64,000 nt of DNA from Blastocystis sp. Blastoise (taxonomy: Eukaryota > Sar > Bigyra > Opalinata > Blastocystidae), in the NCBI GenBank assembly GCA_039096225.1, contig JBBPEB010000017.1, positions 421,501-485,500 of the forward strand, written 5' to 3'. Positions 14,023 through 39,150 of this stretch are shown piece by piece. The translations under genes and the position numbers were made by a program. Under the pieces are notes generated by a model, which worked only from the letters and a program-made list of their open reading frames with translations, was not told the origin of the DNA and searched no databases. Numbering within the stretch: the first letter of the stretch is position 1; the number at the start of each line of letters is the position of its first letter.

Positions 14023-16203
14023 TTATAGGGTAGTTTTAACAACAATAGAATCAGTTTGTTGATTTGTATGAATAGTTTGAAGTTCTTGACTGTTTGAGGA
14101 TTGTTTAGATGTATCCAATGATTTATGATCAGGTCTAGAGTCCTCTATGGGGATTCGTTGAATACTGTGATAAGAATGGCATGTGACACTTTAGAATATA
14201 TTTATTATATATGATTTTATAATGAATTAATAATATAGAAATATACATGATAATCACACCACAAATGACTACAACAACAACAGAACAAGAAATCAAAATA
14301 ATAACTAAAGTGTCTGTTGAGTCATCGACAGGAGTAGGAGAAGGAATAGGAGAAGGAGAAGAAGTAGGAGTAGAAGTAGGAGAAGGAGTAGGAGGAGGAG
14401 TAGGAGGAGGTGCTATCACATGAATACCTCCTACTGCGTCAGCTAAATGTATATATATATTAAATATCTGATAATTCTTATTAAAATATGAAAAAGAATT
14501 ATTTAAGAATGGTTTAAATAATATATATATACTATGACAATCATTAGTAGGGGTAGCAAATCCAATTCGATCATGTTCCCTATCATAAATAAGAGTAAAT
14601 CCTCTCATAAAAGTAGGACCGAACGTACTGTAATTCTATATACATAATAATAGTTCATTCAAAGATAATGATAATGATATACTAAACCTTTATTATCTCT
14701 TGTTATGACAAAACAATACATACTAACGTCATTTCTAACAACATACAAAAAATAAAGATTACTTGAAAGAGTAAGATGAACGCCATTCAAATAAATGTCT
14801 ATAGTCGGCCATTCAGAAGAAGAAGGACGGTCTGGTAAGCAATACTCAAAAATATCATTTTCATCACATACACCTATATAATATAATGATAAAAATATAT
14901 TTGAAGAGTATATATATATAATTTAATTGTTTTAAAAATATATTTATATATTACTGTTAATATATATATTTACCAGGAAGATGACAATAACGTGTTTTAA
15001 ACAATGTGACAAGTGCATCATAAAGATCGCTTTGAAGTACTATCCAATGTATGTAACTATTAAATACTGCGAACATTGTTTGATTTGGCTTAAAAAAATT
15101 AACATCGTTTACACGAAAATCATTTAATTCCACAGTATAATTACTGGGTACAACAAAATGAACCCATGTAATACTACCACTCTATAAAATTAATAATAGC
15201 TAATTAACCACAAAAATTACGAAATTGTGTTTTATTATTTATTATAAGTATTAAGTATGTTAATAAAGATAAAAAATGTAATGAATGCAAAAAGAAACAA
15301 AAAGAAATAAAAAATATATACATAAAGATCAGTATCTATTCCTCCATAAGTAAGAACTCCTTGATTATTTCCAAAACATATTGTAAACATATCTGTGACT
15401 CCATTTATATTATCAACCATATCATCCATATATGTATTGACACAATGAAACTTACAATCACGATGTTTATAACCTAAACCTAATACTCCATCTCTATCAG
15501 ATGTATAGAGTGTAGTATAGTCTAAATAGCCAAACGTAGTAGGAAATGATTGAGAGTATCCTGTTGTTGTTTGGAACATAATATTATCACGAATTAAACT
15601 TCCCTCTGTTCTATATATCATAATAACTAACACTCAAAAAACTGTTTATTAACAATAGATAATAAAATAATTATAAATGTATACATTAAGAATTGCCCCA
15701 AGAATATGTTAAAAGCACAAAGAGAACTATCTGCTTTTGAACAACACGCTGATGTCAAAGGATGGCAAGTACCACGGCAACCATTATTATGACATGTACC
15801 TATTTGACATAAAGAGTCACCACAACTAATAGGAGATACAGTGGTAGAATTATTCTTATCATAAGGATTTGTAGAAACCTAAATAATAAACAAAACTTTT
15901 TTTAAATTATTATATACATGATAAATACCAGCACAGATTTTAGCATATACATATGAATAGCTAAATGTTGTATCCTAAAATAATAGTTACAATAGAATAT
16001 GATGAACAGTATTACAATCATCATTCTAGCTGGAGATTCTTGAGACCCTATTTTTATATTAGTATAGTAATGCCATTCATCTCTATCAAGATTCAGCTCC
16101 GATTTTATTAATGTAACAGCCTATATTCTATAAAATTCCCATTCTTTTTATATACTTGTGTTTCCATAAGAAACGTAATGATGATCACAAATAAGAAGAT
16201 CAT
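14023..16203 (-). CDS. Pepsin-fold (A1) aspartic protease-like membrane protein, catalytic motifs altered
   Basis: Start at 16203 (MIFLFVIIITFLMETQ, signal peptide). The first exons are 16203-16156, 16120-16016, 15974-15951 and 15878-15685. The N-lobe shows HYYTNIKIGSQ before the first active-site position, which reads DTTFSYSYV instead of DTGSS-LWV (codons 15974-15966). A Cys-rich insert follows (CGDSLC, GTCHNN, CRGTC, ACC). The middle is DGVLGLGY and GVLTYGGIDTDLY. The second active-site position reads FNSYIHWIVL, with Asn for Asp and Tyr for Gly at 15061-15053. The C-lobe still carries WPTIDIYLNG, FGPTFMRGFTLIYD and RIGFA. A Pro/Thr/Ser linker and one transmembrane helix (VIILISCSVVVVVICGVII) lead to a Ser/Thr/Gln-rich tail ending TAA at 14023. 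The fold is clear and catalysis is unlikely, so a receptor-like or binding role is more plausible. Confidence 0.85.
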
Positions 16204-17589
16204 TTCTTTATTAATATATGATATATGAAACAAAAGATTTATGATTGAATTTTTTATGATAAACCGAACAAAAGATATTGTAGAATATCTGTACATTTAT
16301 ATATATATGTTCCCATATTATGTACCTGGAAGGCGTGGACATTTTGTCGAAGAAAACCCTATAAATTTTCTGAAAATTTTCTGATCCTCGCGCATAATTC
16401 GTGAATTTCCAAAAAAAAAAAAAGTTTTTACGGATTTAAAACCCGTGGAAGTGGGGATATCAAAAGTACCTACATGTCTGGCAGCTACATGTAGGTACTT
16501 TGTAGCTAAAGCAGCTACTCAATGTAGTTACAAATTTTATATTTTTTCACGGGGAAAAAAGTATTTTTATGGGGGGATGATAGATAATATCTCATCAGTA
16601 TGTTACAGTTAGAATATAAAGAGGAAATGGCTATATATGCTCTAGGTGGCCTATCTAAAGTGAAAACATCTAAAAAATTGAGTTTTTCTAAATAATATTC
16701 GGAATAACAATGGGTACATCTGAATAGCGTTGAATACTGATGATTTGAATGATGATATAAATGCGAATATTGTAGAAAGCCACAATGAGGTGTATTAGAG
16801 TAGAGTAAAGATTTAAGATGTGTCACTATTCTTCAATTACTTGCAATTTTGGTGAGATACCAACCGAAATATATTATAGAATATTTTCAGGATCATCTTG
16901 AAACTACTCGAACACTTTATATCATAAGTAGTTTAAAAATTCTTTATCAATCTCTTCTGTATTCTGAATATAGTCTTTCAAAATATATGAGATAATGGTT
17001 TTTACTCCGTTACATTATTTGGAAAAACAAAAAAAAAACGATTATAATGTATTTTGATTCAACAAAATAAAACACATTTTTGGTGACACTAATCGTTTTA
17101 CAATTATTGTTATTTGTGATATTAATAATAATGTCAATTCAAATGATAGCTTTACAATAAAAGATTAGGAATATAAACAAGAGCTTAATATATATTATTT
17201 TGTGTTAAAAACTATTACTACTTATTATTATTATTCTTTGAGTATTGTAATATATATTATTATTAATTCTATATTTTTGTAATAAAAGTATATGACTTTT
17301 TATATATGTTTTCAACTGTTTTCTTACATTTTTCATATATAGTCTATTATATTCCTTAAGATATTCATATAGTAAGTATTTTTGAAAATGGATAAAAAAA
17401 ATTTATTCCTTTGGGCTACTTTTCTTTATAATGTCTATATATATGCTAAAAACAAAATAAAAACTGTTTTCAATATGAATAAAAGGAAAATAAAGAATAA
17501 AATAGATAATTTATACAGGAATTCATTTCGTGTAATATATTATTAAATAAATTTTACTTATATAATATTGAGTATGATAACAATGGCTT
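16204..17589. other. Intergenic with an inverted repeat
   Basis: Between two minus-strand genes. It holds the 16463-16501 palindrome and short GC-rich patches near 16320-16460. A 103-codon open frame on the minus strand (16826-16515) has no family resemblance or paralogue and I do not call it a gene. Confidence 0.55.
16463..16501. repeat. Perfect 15-bp inverted repeat with 9-nt loop
   Basis: The left arm AAAGTACCTACATGT (16463-16477) is the exact reverse complement of the right arm at 16487-16501. A second short GTAGCT/AGCTAC pair follows directly at about 16502-16517. The hairpin is unusually rich in G and C for this window. Confidence 0.9.
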
Positions 17590-20500
17590 TTATAGAATAT
17601 CTAACAGTGGATTAATCATATCTTTATAATTATTTAACAAAGGTTTGCTATCTATATATATATATGTAAATATAATAGAATCAAAAAAATACCACGTGCT
17701 ACACCTTTAAGTTTTCTCAAATATGGGAATGTATTATTAATCACCAAATCTATAAATTTTGATCGATAATCAGTATCACGGGAACCTATATATATATATA
17801 AACTGAATATATTATGAATATATACCAAGTCCTAAAAATCTAATTTGTTTAGTATAATCCATTTGAAGTTGCTTATAAATATAATCTAAGTACGTTTTGG
17901 AATATCCTTTTGAATAAATGGACATATTATACATATCAATAGAAGTGCACGGAATATTTAAATATAAACAAAGTGATGGAAAAGCATCAAATATATTAAC
18001 TTGAGAATTATTAGATGTTTTAACCGTAAACTTCTTAAAATAGGGTAAAACTATATTTGGAATATCTTTAAATGAGTCGACGAATGTAAGCAATTCAGTG
18101 AATAATGATGAATCTTCAACTATATATATGTTTATATATTTATATAATGATTTTATAATTAGTATTTTAGTAAAAACACCATACAATCGTATGTTATATT
18201 GAGAGATTTGAGTTTTGTAAGTTTATTATTTTTTATACACTGAATAATTTTATCATAAATTTGAGTTATCTTACTGTTACTACCAAATGTAATTGATAAT
18301 TCTTGGAGATTTGTCCATAAAGGGCGATTTATAGAGTCATCAGATAAGAATATATAATCCACAAAAGAATAAGCTATATAGAAACGTATATATATATTAA
18401 AATATAAACAAATAAAGTGATTTATATATATATTTAATAAAACAAAAAAAAACATATATATACGGATATTTAATATTTGAAGTTTGTTAGAGAATGTATC
18501 AAAGAATTTAATTTGTTCAGTAGGTATTGTCTCTATATATATTGATAATATAAATATCATGTATTTATGTTGAATATTAATACATATATATCAACATACT
18601 AACAGCCTCCTGCTGATAATACACAAAATTATTTCCAAATAATGGAGAATTTTGTGTACGTGATCTATTAACAGTTTGATTCTTTTTAAGAATATAGTTT
18701 ATGTCAAAATCAGGTTTGCCTTCTATATACATATAATACAAAAATATATATATAATAATAGTAAAAAACAATAATAATAATATATAATTTATACTAATAA
18801 TTAACGAAGTAACATTTTTATAATTCCCAGAAGATAGAAAGGAAAGATATTCACTAAAATAGGATGAATCTTTCATACTCGTTTCATCGACTATATATAT
18901 TGAATATATATGATAGTATATTATTCTATAAGAACTATATAATGAATAAATACCATTTATTGTAACTGTTTCAACATGATCAAAACACATGTTCTTATAT
19001 ATATTTAATAGTTTATGTAAACTTTCGTATGAAATAGAGTTCATATCTATATATAGAAATATTATTATCAAGAAATATTTATTTTTATACCTATATATAT
19101 TGATCGAAAAGGACATGTGCTGAAATCAAGCTTAGAATAATCATCTATTCGTTTAATTATAAAAGAAACTATATATATTATAATAATAAATAAATGACTA
19201 TATAAATACTATTATATATAATAGTATTCACAGTAAGAAGACCTTTATTAAAAAGTTGATTCCATAATATTAAATATGTATGAGCAAGTATGTTTGCTAT
19301 ATATAGAAATTTTTATAAATAGCAAGTATATTTAAATTAATGAATACATGGTATATATACTATTTATTGTTATTGGATTCATTTTTTTAGCTGTTTCTAA
19401 GTTTTCTACTGCTTTTTCTGTGAAGTAGAAAGAATAGGTTAATTTACTATTATCAGTAAGAATAGTATCCATTAATTGAAGTAACGAGACAGGTAATAAA
19501 CAATGTATCATATCGAATATAACTGAATTCTCTGTATTTAAATTGAAATCACGTAAATCATATATATGTAACTTTGGGAAATTCTCTCTTTTTATTAACG
19601 GAAACAATTTAGTTAACATTACAATACTAGATTCTGTTATATTTATGCCTATATATATAATTATTGTCATCTTTATATTTATGTGTATATAAAATTATAT
19701 ATTATATATTATATATTATATATTATATATTATATATTATATATTATATATTATATATTATATATTATATACTTTCCATTTTAAGAGTAGTAACACTTGG
19801 AAAAACATGAGTTTCAAGTATTTCAACAAATAATTGTTTATATCCAAAATAAGATTCTATACGAATAACTATATATATATACATATATATAGATCACAAT
19901 ATATGTACAATTAAATATATCCATTATTTGTATATTATCTAATAATCCATCTCTTAATGCTTTTAGGAATGGAGGGACAGCTAATTGTAATTTATAATGA
20001 CTATCGTCTATATTAATAATATTATCATATATGATATAATTTGATTAATTATATTAAGTTATATCAACTATATATAGACTGTATATATAAACTATATATA
20101 AATTTATATACTATAAATATGACAGTCTTTTAATTGTTTACACACAGGTATACTCAATATATAAGAAAGTATTTCATAACAAAGATAATCATCATATCTA
20201 TATATTATATTATAATTATAATAGTTATGTATATATACTAATGATATAAACTACACAAATAATAATATATAAAAAATTAAATTAATATTGATAACTATAT
20301 TTTTACTTTAATATTGGGTGCTCTATATCTCTTACTATATATATGTAGAATAATTAGAAATATGTATATATATATACCTCCATATTTATCAATAAATGAG
20401 AATTCAAGAGAAACATTCTTCTTGACATTATTTATAATTACATCCTTCTTTCTCATAGCAACAATATTTTCATTATTTTTACGGGAATAACAGCATGGTA

Positions 20501-21769
20501 CTTGAATATATAAATCAGGCTTATTCTTCTCGTTTTCATTATGTAATTCTTCATCAATATCTATAGGTATAATCTCATGATGTATTATATTCTGTAAAGA
20601 AGTATTTTCTGATATATTCTTTTTTTGATTAATTTGAGTATTATCTTGAATTGTATCAAGTACTTTTTCTTTATTGTCTTTATTTTCTTTAGACTCTTTA
20701 TAAATATGAAAAGAATATAATTTGTCTTTCTCTATATTAGGATGAAGTGATTTATATCGTTCATATGCTTCAGGATAATTATTTTCATAATAAATTCTCT
20801 TATATTCTCTATATAATTCTCTATAATTAAGATCATCTCTAGTTACTTTAATCTCTTTGTTTTGAGGATAATAAGAAACTATATATAATAATCAAATATA
20901 ATATAATATAATATAATATACTATTCATGTTATATTCTTCTAATTTTGGGAATATTTCAAGTAAATTGGAAGGATATATATTCTCATAAGGAATTGCATC
21001 AGAGAAATCAACTATAGATATATACAAAGAATAAAAATAAATACATTTTATATTGACTGTTGTTATATTATAAAGATCAAATAACTCTGAATATTGCTGA
21101 AATATCGTATTTCTTTCTTTTGTGATTATCCCTATTCATGATAAATATAGAATAGTATGTGTACTCTTATTATATATATACCTTCTATTGTCAATTCACG
21201 TTTTATTGTATAATCATACAAAGAGTCTAAATCCCTATATATATAAAGATAACATTTCTATAATAGCTATAGATAATACATTTTACAATTATTTTGCTCA
21301 ATAAATAACTGTAAGGCTTGACTTTGATAATCTTCAATTTTTATCAAATAACTTCGAATTTCATATCCGAAATAGTATTTTCCAGCTTGATATATCTTAA
21401 ATATATCTTTCATAGACATTGAATCCAGTGTTGTTTCTTCTTGCAAAAATGGAATCAATTTATCTATGCACAGGGATGGAAAATCGAAATAATAAGCTTT
21501 TTTATCTTTTACAAAGTTTTCATTACTGTCAGTAATAAGAGAAAGTATTTTACTTGGATATTTCAGAAAGAAAGACGATGAAATCGTTGTGGTTACTTCA
21601 TCTTGAAATATGAAACTATATGATTTCTTTGATAATTTCTTTGATAATGACAATGGATTATCAAGTGATGTAGAACTCTTTTGTTCATTGGAGAGATTGA
21701 CCGAATTTGTGGTTGAAACTACCTTTAGAAAGTATTAAATTCTTAAAATATTTAATTCAATACTTCCAT
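17590..21769 (-). CDS. BTB-like / leucine-rich repeat-like protein, copy B
   Basis: Paralogue of 6856-11170 in opposite orientation. The large first coding exon has no in-frame ATG. A 6-nt exon ATGGAA (21769-21764) joined by a 41-nt intron (21763-21723) gives an in-frame start reading MEVVSTTNSVNLSN. It is followed by the BTB-like unit (YSFIFQDEVTTTIS, then YPSKILSLI and AYYFDFPSLCIDKLIPFLQ). Later exons repeat the copy A order: RNTIFQQYSELFDL, IPYENIYPSNLLEIFP, a Lys/Glu/Asn-rich middle, PPFLKALRDGLLDNIQIMDI and HVFPSVTTLKM. The last exon reads DSKPLLNNYKDMI and ends TAA at 17592-17590. The function is unknown. Similarity to copy A is clearest at the 5' half, and several 3' exon boundaries are approximate. 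Confidence 0.7.
19694..19770. repeat. (TTATATA)n heptamer array in an intron
   Basis: About eleven uninterrupted copies of a 7-bp TTATATA unit inside BTB/leucine-rich gene B. Confidence 0.9.
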
Positions 21770-23043
21770 TTATAATAATTACTATATTATGATGATAAAC
21801 AAGCTTATTTCAATGAATCAAACTAGATTATGTTAGATTAAAATTCATGGGAAATCTTTTTTTTGAAGGGAAAAGAAATAAATTTCAAAAATAGATTGAA
21901 AAATTTAAAATAATAATCAAGTGATAATAACTTATCAATAAACTAATAATATATATATTTATTTGCTTTTTTTAATACTAAAGGCAACATTACACATCGT
22001 GGAGTCACTTTCACTGCAGTATTTTCACATGTTTTATTGAATTTGCATTTATTTTTCATTATATTCATGATTTATTAGTTTATAAAGTATGCAAAATTTT
22101 GATAGTCTTATTTATGGATATAAAAAATGAGATTCGTATATATAATTATCATTCCAAAAACTCAATTTATTGTTTATTCTTCAAAATCTATGCTTGATCT
22201 CTTTATAATAATTATTCTATTTAGAATTGAATGAAAAATAAGCAATTAAATTCTTATTTACTAGAGAATCGGTCACATTTAACATGAAACTGAGTATTCA
22301 AATAACAAATATATCTATAATCTGAATGAGACATTGATTAGAAGAAATAGTGTCATCTTATAATTGGATAATTATCGATTGCTAAAATTGAAGACTTTAT
22401 AATTTAGTAAATAGCTCATAAATCAATAAGAGTACATTCGGACACTGAGAATATACAGGAATTATAGACTAATATTAATTTCGTGTAGAAAATGCCCAAT
22501 TGTTGTGATTTAAGTATCATTTAAGGTTTACCAAGAAATATAACTAGAGTTATTCAATTCATTAAATTGCTGACTAATAAAGCAATAGCATAATTCACAA
22601 AGAAAACAAAGTTAAATCATCAAATATTCATTTATTATCAACAAATAGTTTATTCTATAAAGAGTCATATGATATTTTTTTTATCCTTTAATTTACATAA
22701 ATAATAATATACTATTTCAATAGTTTTTTATGTTTTAATATACTTTATTTTTGTTTATTTCTTTAAAACTACATTATTTAATATACATGTGTCTTTTTCA
22801 TGAGTTTCTTTTGATCTAAATGTTTATGTCTTATTTAGTTAATTATTTTTATAAATTTGCCTGTTATAATAATGAAACTATGGAATAATTTAATATAAAA
22901 ATGTTAAAAACAAAATATATATAGTGTTTAAGAAATAATTAAAAAAAAATATATATATAGGCTAAAAACTATTTAAAAACAATTTAAAACAAAATACATT
23001 ATAATTATTAATAGTATCACTTTCTACTATAACTATTGATATA
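21770..23043. other. Intergenic, no gene seen
   Basis: Upstream of BTB/leucine-rich copy B and downstream of BTB/TLDc copy 2, both minus strand. It has ordinary AT-rich sequence without long microsatellites, and I see no supported gene. Confidence 0.55.
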
Positions 23044-24626
23044 TTAAATTCTTCCCCAGACTTCATAATTTTCGATTTGAAAGAAATTAGTAGAATTAGA
23101 ACTAGCAGTATTCACAAATAAGGATGCTTTTTGAGTAGTATTAATAGTTGTAAAAGATCTTGAATTATTCCAAGCGTTATTACTACTTTTTTGACAGTTA
23201 TCTAATATATCAATATCAGGACCCCCTCCAAATGAGGGGCCATGAGAACACACACAATATATACCTCTACCATTACCATTATGTTTATATTGAGTAGGAG
23301 GAATACCATGTTCATTCCTTAATGTAAAGAGAAATTCTTTAGATACTAATTTGTCACCTATAAAAATATATATATAATAATTATTTGTTGTATAGAACAA
23401 ATATATATGTTACCTGAATCAGATTCCCAACTTTGATCTGTATATCCTCCAAATATATTAATCTTATTATTTTTACCTATATGCTTAATTAGAGTCACTG
23501 TTTCTCCTTGATTATCACAATATTTATGGAATTCACTTGCAGAATAATTATGTTCACTTGCTCTATATATATATTGTATATATATATATATAAACTATAT
23601 ATACCTAAATAATAATGTCCATTTCTTTTCAGTACCTAGCCAATTGATTAAGGGAATTTCTGATATTTTATTAACTATACATTAATGTGGAAAATATATA
23701 TTTATATTTCATCCATTGTTAATAGCAGAAATTCCTGAATTACCAAAAAGTGAATACATTTCTTTCTTCAATAATTCTCTATCGATATTGTTTATTTCTT
23801 CTTTTGTTATATAAATACTATGATATTTAATAAATTCATGAATATAATCAATATATTTATAATTCATCTTTATAGACATCAAATTATCAATTTCTTCATA
23901 ATCTACATATCCGTGACCATACTCATAAAGATAATCATTCCATAATCCATTCTCCTTCCAATAATCTCTTAATATATCATCTTTCTTATCATTTACATAA
24001 AGAATAACATCATCATCTTCTTTATATAGTTTCACACCATAATCTCTTCTATAATAAGTTTTCACTAATTCTTCAGGAATAGGTAATTCACAATATTCAA
24101 ATAAATTTAATAAATCAATTTGATCACACAAACTTAACTTATCAATATTTATTTTCTTATTCATTAAAGAATCAATTAATAAAGGAAAAAGTGTTTCATC
24201 ACCACGATAATCAATAAATATAGTACCATCAACAGTTCTTTGATCTTCTTTAGAATTTTCATATAAATATGTTCCTACTAAACTATTTGTTATTCTTTTA
24301 GGAAGAGAATAAAGTGGACCACTATTTGTAAATCGAATATAATCAATTCTATTATCATTATTATTCATATTAGCATCATATTCATGAATATATGAAGATT
24401 CTTGGATAATTATATTTGAATCATCACCATTCTTATCATTCATTCCTTCACAATTTCTTGTTAATCGATTCAATAATTCATTCACGGACTCACTTGAATG
24501 AACACAGAAACTTATTGACTTACTTAAAATACCAATCAAATCACCAATCAGTCTTTCAAAATGAATTACATCCTTCTGAATATCACCTATCTTACTATAA
24601 TCAAATTCTACCTTCTCTTTCACCAT
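23044..24626 (-). CDS. Double BTB (T1-like) / TLDc protein, copy 2, intact
   Basis: Predicted 471 aa from exons 24626-23744, 23674-23605, 23562-23414 and 23357-23044; the sum is a multiple of three. The start MVKEKVEFDY matches copy 1. Two T1-like BTB units (IRFTNSGPLYSLPK with DGTIFIDYRGDE; DDVILYVNDKKDDI with GYVDYEEID) precede a complete TLDc domain. TLDc marks are INWLGTEKKWTLLFRAS, INIFGGYTDQSWE, EFLFTLRNEHGIPPTQ, HGPSFGGGPDIDI and NYEVWGRI. TLDc proteins in other eukaryotes bind the V-ATPase or act in oxidative-stress responses; BTB-TLDc combinations suggest an adaptor. The 69-nt first intron (23743-23675) carries in-frame stops and has no counterpart in copy 1, so I am least sure of that junction. 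Confidence 0.82.
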
Positions 24627-25673
24627 TCTTAATAATAAAAGAAATAAAAGAGATGGAAAATCTTTAAAAATTTTTTTTAGCAAAAACGAAATCTCTAAAA
24701 AGTTATTCACAATTAGTCTATGTCTTAGTTTTTATTACTTATTATTTTTTCTTTGTATGCAATATCTTTCGTTACATATCCTTGAATAGCATCAATGCTA
24801 TAGCATTACTTTTTTTTCAAATTATGCTCTCTTTTTTCTCATTTATAAATACATTACATATCTTTTACATATATATAAATCTATTAAATGCTGATTAAAT
24901 TATTGTAGTAAATGAAACTGCAATGTTTTTCATATTTTCTGTTAATGTTAATCTCTCATTTAACATTTTTCTATCAGGAAATGTTCTCCATCTTTCCCAA
25001 ATGATCAATACATTCATAATTATATAATTTACATTAGTTATTTATAAAAACTAATGACAATTTATTATTTCACACTCAGAGGAGTTATATATTAAACGTA
25101 GTTTAAGCATTCCAGATGAAGAGAAGGCGACTAGAATATATTCCATGGCTTTTTAAGTGAATTATTACCAACCCAACAATTTTAAAGATCTCCGAATTCA
25201 TTATTTGCCTTCATGGTAACTTAAAATTTAGTTGAATAGCATAATCCCAACGAAGATTATGTTATAAAGGATAATATATTTAAAAAATGTCAAATTATCA
25301 CGACTATATTCTATTTCGAGTTATATAGGTTTTGTATCTGTAGTTACGTAATTAAAAAACAATAAGATCTAAGAAGAAAAAGCCCTATTTATGCAAATGA
25401 ATTAATCGCAACATTGTGTTTTTTCTACAATTTTATGTTAAACATGGATCAATATGATATCCATTTTTCATAGAATGAAATTCACCATGTCATTATGTAT
25501 ATTCGAAACAATAAAGAAGAGACAAAAGACCCGCCAAATTCAAAGATGAAATATTTCCAGATAAACATGGTTCCCTTTTTTTAACAAGTTTTAATTACTT
25601 TCAAACTTGTTTTTCTTCATATATGTTCCAAATAGCAAACAGATTTCTTTATTAATTTAAAGTACATAATAAG
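24627..25673. other. Divergent intergenic region, no gene seen
   Basis: Separates the starts of BTB/TLDc copy 2 (-) and the ankyrin gene (+), so it must hold both promoters. I see no clear motif, open frame or RNA gene. Confidence 0.55.
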
Positions 25674-34415
<8,742 letters not shown>

Positions 34416-35890
34416 ACTATATTATCTATATAATAATTATTATTTCTATTTTATTCATCATATATATATATATTTTTTTTTCTCGTTTTTTTTCTGATAT
34501 TTATGTATATATTAAAAAATTGTTTAGTTACCGAAAAAAGTGAAAATCATTCATGCTTTTTTTATATGGCTAATAAATTATCATCATTATAAGTAGATAA
34601 TATATAATTTACATAAAAATTATATTAGTTACATTAAAAAAATATATATTCATTACATTAAAAATATACATCTTGATATATTCTTTAAGTATTTTAATAA
34701 TTCAAATATCTATAGAATCAGCCTTTATTACATAAACACTATATGTTCTAAATGATTCTATTTTATATTTCATCAAAAACTAGAATATAAATAAAGGTAT
34801 TTTTATAAAAAAAAAAGAATCTATAAAAAGAAATAAAAAATCGATGATATTCATTGATTATGTATCTTGACTGATTCTACGTATTCTATAATATTGAAAA
34901 AGACTTAATTCGAATCCAATTTATACTATTATTCAGTAAATCAACATTAGTTTTCCAGATTCTTATTAAAGCGTAATTTATGCTTTAAAATATACAACGA
35001 ATGCTTTTTAATATTGATTGACTTATTTAAAGTAGAAAAAAAAACAAAATTGACAAGATAAGTAAGATAATATTTTTAATACCCTTAAAATATACTAATA
35101 TATAGCTCATCAGCCTCAACATGAATTGATAAACATTTTGAATATATAGTTTGGCTATATCTTATATCATCAAACAGAATAATGAGAACATTTTGTAAAG
35201 GAAAAATCAAGGCTTTTCTTTGAAAGTCTCAATACTGTTTCAACTTTATATACATTAAAATACTGAAAGTCTAATGAATAATTGTTGGCAAATACAAGAA
35301 TCATTAACAAGTATACAATTATATTCTTCTCATTTGCTCATTTTTAAGTGATCATAGGAGGTCCCTAAAAATTATTTTTATTTAATAGGGCAATCCTTAT
35401 TTATAACCGTGAGAATATGTAAATAAAAACAGATCATAAAATACCCAGTTTTATGACCAATCGTGACTATGAATCGTGTTTTTCTGTGATATATGATTAT
35501 TTTCAAAATTTGGCTGTTTATTGCACTTATCCCGCGAGGATTTCGTGGGGAAATGATAAAGAAGGTGTTTCGTTTTCCTATTTTCAACAACATACCCTTA
35601 CTATTCTTTTTTGTTTGTAGAGAATTCATTTATTGAATTATTATCTACTTACTGTGTTGAGTTCTTTTCTTTGTTTCTTGCGATATATTTGAAATATATT
35701 TAAGTCAAGTTTTTCGCAATCTAATCACCAATTTTGAATTCTTCTGCTTATCTTTTACTTTATTCGGTATTTTATTGATTTTAAATGATTTTTTAAAATT
35801 GTTATTTAATTATATGAATCTATTCAACTATTTATTTAACTATATTTTTTGTTTTTTAGTTTTTATTTAGTAAATATCTTTAAAGAATTT
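34416..35890. other. Intergenic, no gene seen
   Basis: Spacer between the ankyrin gene and the SHAQKYF-class Myb gene, both +. A GC-rich patch near 35530-35560 can form an imperfect stem. The minus-strand 83-codon frame (35629-35378) has no recognisable features and is not called. Confidence 0.55.

Positions 35891-39150
<3,260 letters not shown>

Noticed and set aside
16515-16826. 103-codon minus-strand open frame
   Set aside because: It has no recognisable domain or paralogue, no clear signal peptide, and ordinary intergenic composition.
35520-35560. GC-rich hairpin as a tRNA or structured RNA
   Set aside because: The stem is short and imperfect and has no cloverleaf arms or box A/B. No tRNA was recognised anywhere in the window by eye.
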